Source: an uncultured Bacteroidales bacterium
GTDB lineage: Bacteria; Bacteroidota; Bacteroidia; Bacteroidales; Paludibacteraceae
Direction of reading: 5' to 3'
Assembly (NCBI GenBank): GCA_902778935.1
Contig: CACYZT010000007.1
Location: forward strand, 1-64,000
DNA length: 64,000 nt
Part shown: in pieces, positions 62,404-64,000 of the stretch
Layout: every line of letters begins with the position of its first letter
Numbering within the stretch: position 1 is the stretch's first letter
Position numbers and translations under genes: made by a program
The notes under the pieces: generated by a model
Seen by the model: the letters and a program-made list of their open reading frames with translations, nothing else
What the model was told of the DNA's origin: nothing
The model's database searches: none

Positions 62404-62435
62404 CAAAATTACTGCTTTTTTTTGATATGACCAAA
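62404..62435 (-). promoter_or_regulatory. Promoter of the rpsF-rpsR-rplI operon
   Basis: Minus strand: TTTG (62435-62432), a 20-nt spacer containing AAAAAAAAGCAG, then TAATTTTG (62411-62404). Confidence 0.82.
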
Positions 62436-62489
62436 TTTTTAGGGTAGAAAATGCAAAAATAATGTATTTTGCTCGTTTGGACGGTCAAT

Positions 62490-64000
62490 TTAACCGCCTA
62501 TTGCTTGCAATCGGTTCTGCATCTCGAGCATCTCGTCTCGTAGGAAAGCGGCGGTCTCAAAGTCCGTCGCTTTGGCTGCGACGAGCATCGCTTTGCGCTT
62601 GTCTTCGATGGCTTTCGCTAATTTCTTCGCGTCCATCTTCTGCCATTCGGCATTCTTCCAACCGGCCTTGATAGCTTCGGTCAGTTTGCGCTTCTCCTCC
62701 TCCGGATCGTGGTAGAGACCGGCGAGAGCGGATGTGTTTATCTCTTTCTTTATCGGCGTTGGAACAATGCCGTGTTCCTCGTTGTAGCGCATCTGGATTG
62801 TGCGACGGCGGTTCGTCTCATTGATAGTAGCCTGCATCGCCGGAGTAATCTTGTCGCCATAGAGCACAGCCTTTCCGTGAACATGTCGCGCCGCACGGCC
62901 TACTGTCTGCGTCAGGCTGCGTTGGTCGCGTAGAAAACCAGTCTTGTCCGCGTCGAGAATGGCTACTAACGACACCTCCGGCAAGTCCAGACCTTCGCGC
63001 AACAGGTTCACACCCACCAGCACATCATATTCGCCGCGACGCAAATCTTCCATGATTTTGACGCGCTCGATAGTGTCGATATCGGAGTGAATATAGGCGG
63101 ATTTGATACGGTATTTGCGCAGATATTCGTCCAGCTCCTCCGCCATTCGCTTCGTGAGTGTCGTCACCAGACATCGTTCATTGCGATGAATACGGAATTT
63201 TATCTCGTCCATGAGGTCGTCCACTTGGTTTTCTGTCGGACGCACTTCTATCTCCGGGTCTAACAGACCTGTCGGACGGATAAGCTGGTCAATGACGATA
63301 CCGTCGCTTTTCTCCAGTTCATACTCGTCCGGCGTGGCGGATACATATATCGTTTGACCGGTCTTTTGCTCGAACTCATCGAACTTCAGCGGCCGGTTGT
63401 CGCGGGCTGCAGGAAGACGGAAACCGTACGTCACGAGGTTGTCCTTGCGCGATTTGTCACCGCCGTACATACCGCGAATCTGCGGAACGGTCACGTGGCT
63501 CTCGTCTATGACGAGCAGCATATCTTTCGGGAAATAATCGAGCAGACAGTAAGGCGGTGTGCCTTCTTTGCGTCCGTCGAAATAGCGGCTGTAGTTCTCC
63601 ACGCCGGAGCAGTAACCGAGTTCGTCCAGCATCTCCAAATCGTATTTCACGCGCTCCTCGATACGCTTTGCGTATAGTTCTTCGCCGATAGAGATGAAGT
63701 ACTCAATCTGCTTGGCGAGGTCAGCTTTTATCTGCTCTTTCGCGGCGGCAATGCGTTCAGGCGAAGTCAGGAAAATAGTAGCCGGAGACAGGTTGTACTC
63801 ATCAAATTCTTCGAGCACTTGTCCGCTAATGGGATCTACAGTCAGAATGGCGTCTATCTCGTTGCCGAAGAACTCGATGCGGACGAGATAATCTGCGTAC
63901 GCAAGAGCAATGTCTATCGTGTCGCCTTTCACGCGGAAACGTCCGCGCGCGAGTTCAATATCATTACGCACGTATTGCGCGCCCACGAGTTGTTTGAGCA
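62490..64000 (-). CDS. uvrB: Excinuclease ABC subunit B (5' end outside window)
   Basis: About 503 residues of the C-terminal part are visible; the frame is still open at the right edge (LKQLVGAQYVRND). UvrB is the helicase-like damage-verifying subunit of nucleotide excision repair. Visible features: beta-hairpin-adjacent EEFDEYNLSPATIF, SRYFDGRKEGTPPYCLLDYFP, the Walker B/DEAH-like VIDESHVTVPQIRGMYGGD, YVSATPDEYE, helicase motifs V-VI in VNLLREGLDLPEVSLVAILDADKTGFLR and QTVGRAARH, and a C-terminal UVR domain (DFETAAFLRDEMLEMQNRL) that binds UvrC. Confidence 0.98.
   Translation of the reverse strand, partial: LKQLVGAQYVRNDIELARGRFRVKGDTIDIALAYADYLVRIEFFGNEIDAILTVDPISGQVLEEFDEYNLSPATIFLTSPERIAAAKEQIKADLAKQIEYFISIGEELYAKRIEERVKYDLEMLDELGYCSGVENYSRYFDGRKEGTPPYCLLDYFPKDMLLVIDESHVTVPQIRGMYGGDKSRKDNLVTYGFRLPAARDNRPLKFDEFEQKTGQTIYVSATPDEYELEKSDGIVIDQLIRPTGLLDPEIEVRPTENQVDDLMDEIKFRIHRNERCLVTTLTKRMAEELDEYLRKYRIKSAYIHSDIDTIERVKIMEDLRRGEYDVLVGVNLLREGLDLPEVSLVAILDADKTGFLRDQRSLTQTVGRAARHVHGKAVLYGDKITPAMQATINETNRRRTIQMRYNEEHGIVPTPIKKEINTSALAGLYHDPEEEKRKLTEAIKAGWKNAEWQKMDAKKLAKAIEDKRKAMLVAAKATDFETAAFLRDEMLEMQNRLQAIGG

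Noticed and set aside
1..64000. CRISPR array, rRNA operon or complete insertion sequence
   Set aside because: No regularly spaced direct repeats with unique spacers, no rRNA-like sequence and no transposase frame were seen.

Overview
The window is 64 kb of a Bacteroidota chromosome, most likely order Bacteroidales. The evidence is a recurrent promoter (-33 TTTG, a spacer of about 20 nt, -7 TAnnTTTG), a secreted protease with a type IX secretion-like C-terminus, a membrane-spanning TPR/HTH regulator, a DUF4924-like gene and an rpsF-rpsR-rplI-rpmE run. The genus cannot be named from the sequence.

Layout. 1-11.7 kb is an AT-rich accessory region. It has an RNA/hairpin-rich spacer (94-1183), a metallo-beta-lactamase-fold plus P-loop NTPase pair, a subtilisin-like secreted protease overlapping a small lipoprotein, a HAD phosphatase, an overlapping lipoprotein operon with a HExxH zincin, and a TPR regulator whose own composition changes mid-gene. 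12-22.2 kb is core: tyrS, tRNA-Gln, rplY, pth, a four-helix-bundle gene, an S4-domain gene and a DUF4924-like gene on +; nth and tamB on -; rplS on +. A family of short palindromic GGTCTGTCAG repeats fills three consecutive spacers around pth.

22.2-50.5 kb is the centrepiece: 22 genes on the - strand with no gap above 37 bp, running pyrC-K-D-F-E-B, guaB-guaA, purE-L-M-H-D, folD, purT-B-A, carA-carB, purC, purF, and an FNT-family channel. Together they encode the whole route to UMP, IMP, AMP and GMP (only a purK is missing). A single promoter is visible upstream of pyrC, and a bidirectional terminator lies at the distal end. Oddities are a PyrB fused to a PyrI-like zinc ribbon, a PurF whose glutaminase residues are gone, and a formate/nitrite-type channel beside formate-using purT and folD.

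50.6-64 kb: murI (carrying an in-frame 69-bp copy of the repeat), a trypsin-like protease with a secreted partner, a solitary sufB, an unusual tRNA-Cys preceded by a structured leader, an exonuclease, an RlmI-like methyltransferase and a nucleosidase-like gene. A serine recombinase is driven from a promoter that overlaps the divergent one. Then come an RluD-like synthase, a PnuC-like transporter, rpmE, rplI, rpsR, rpsF and the 3' part of uvrB.
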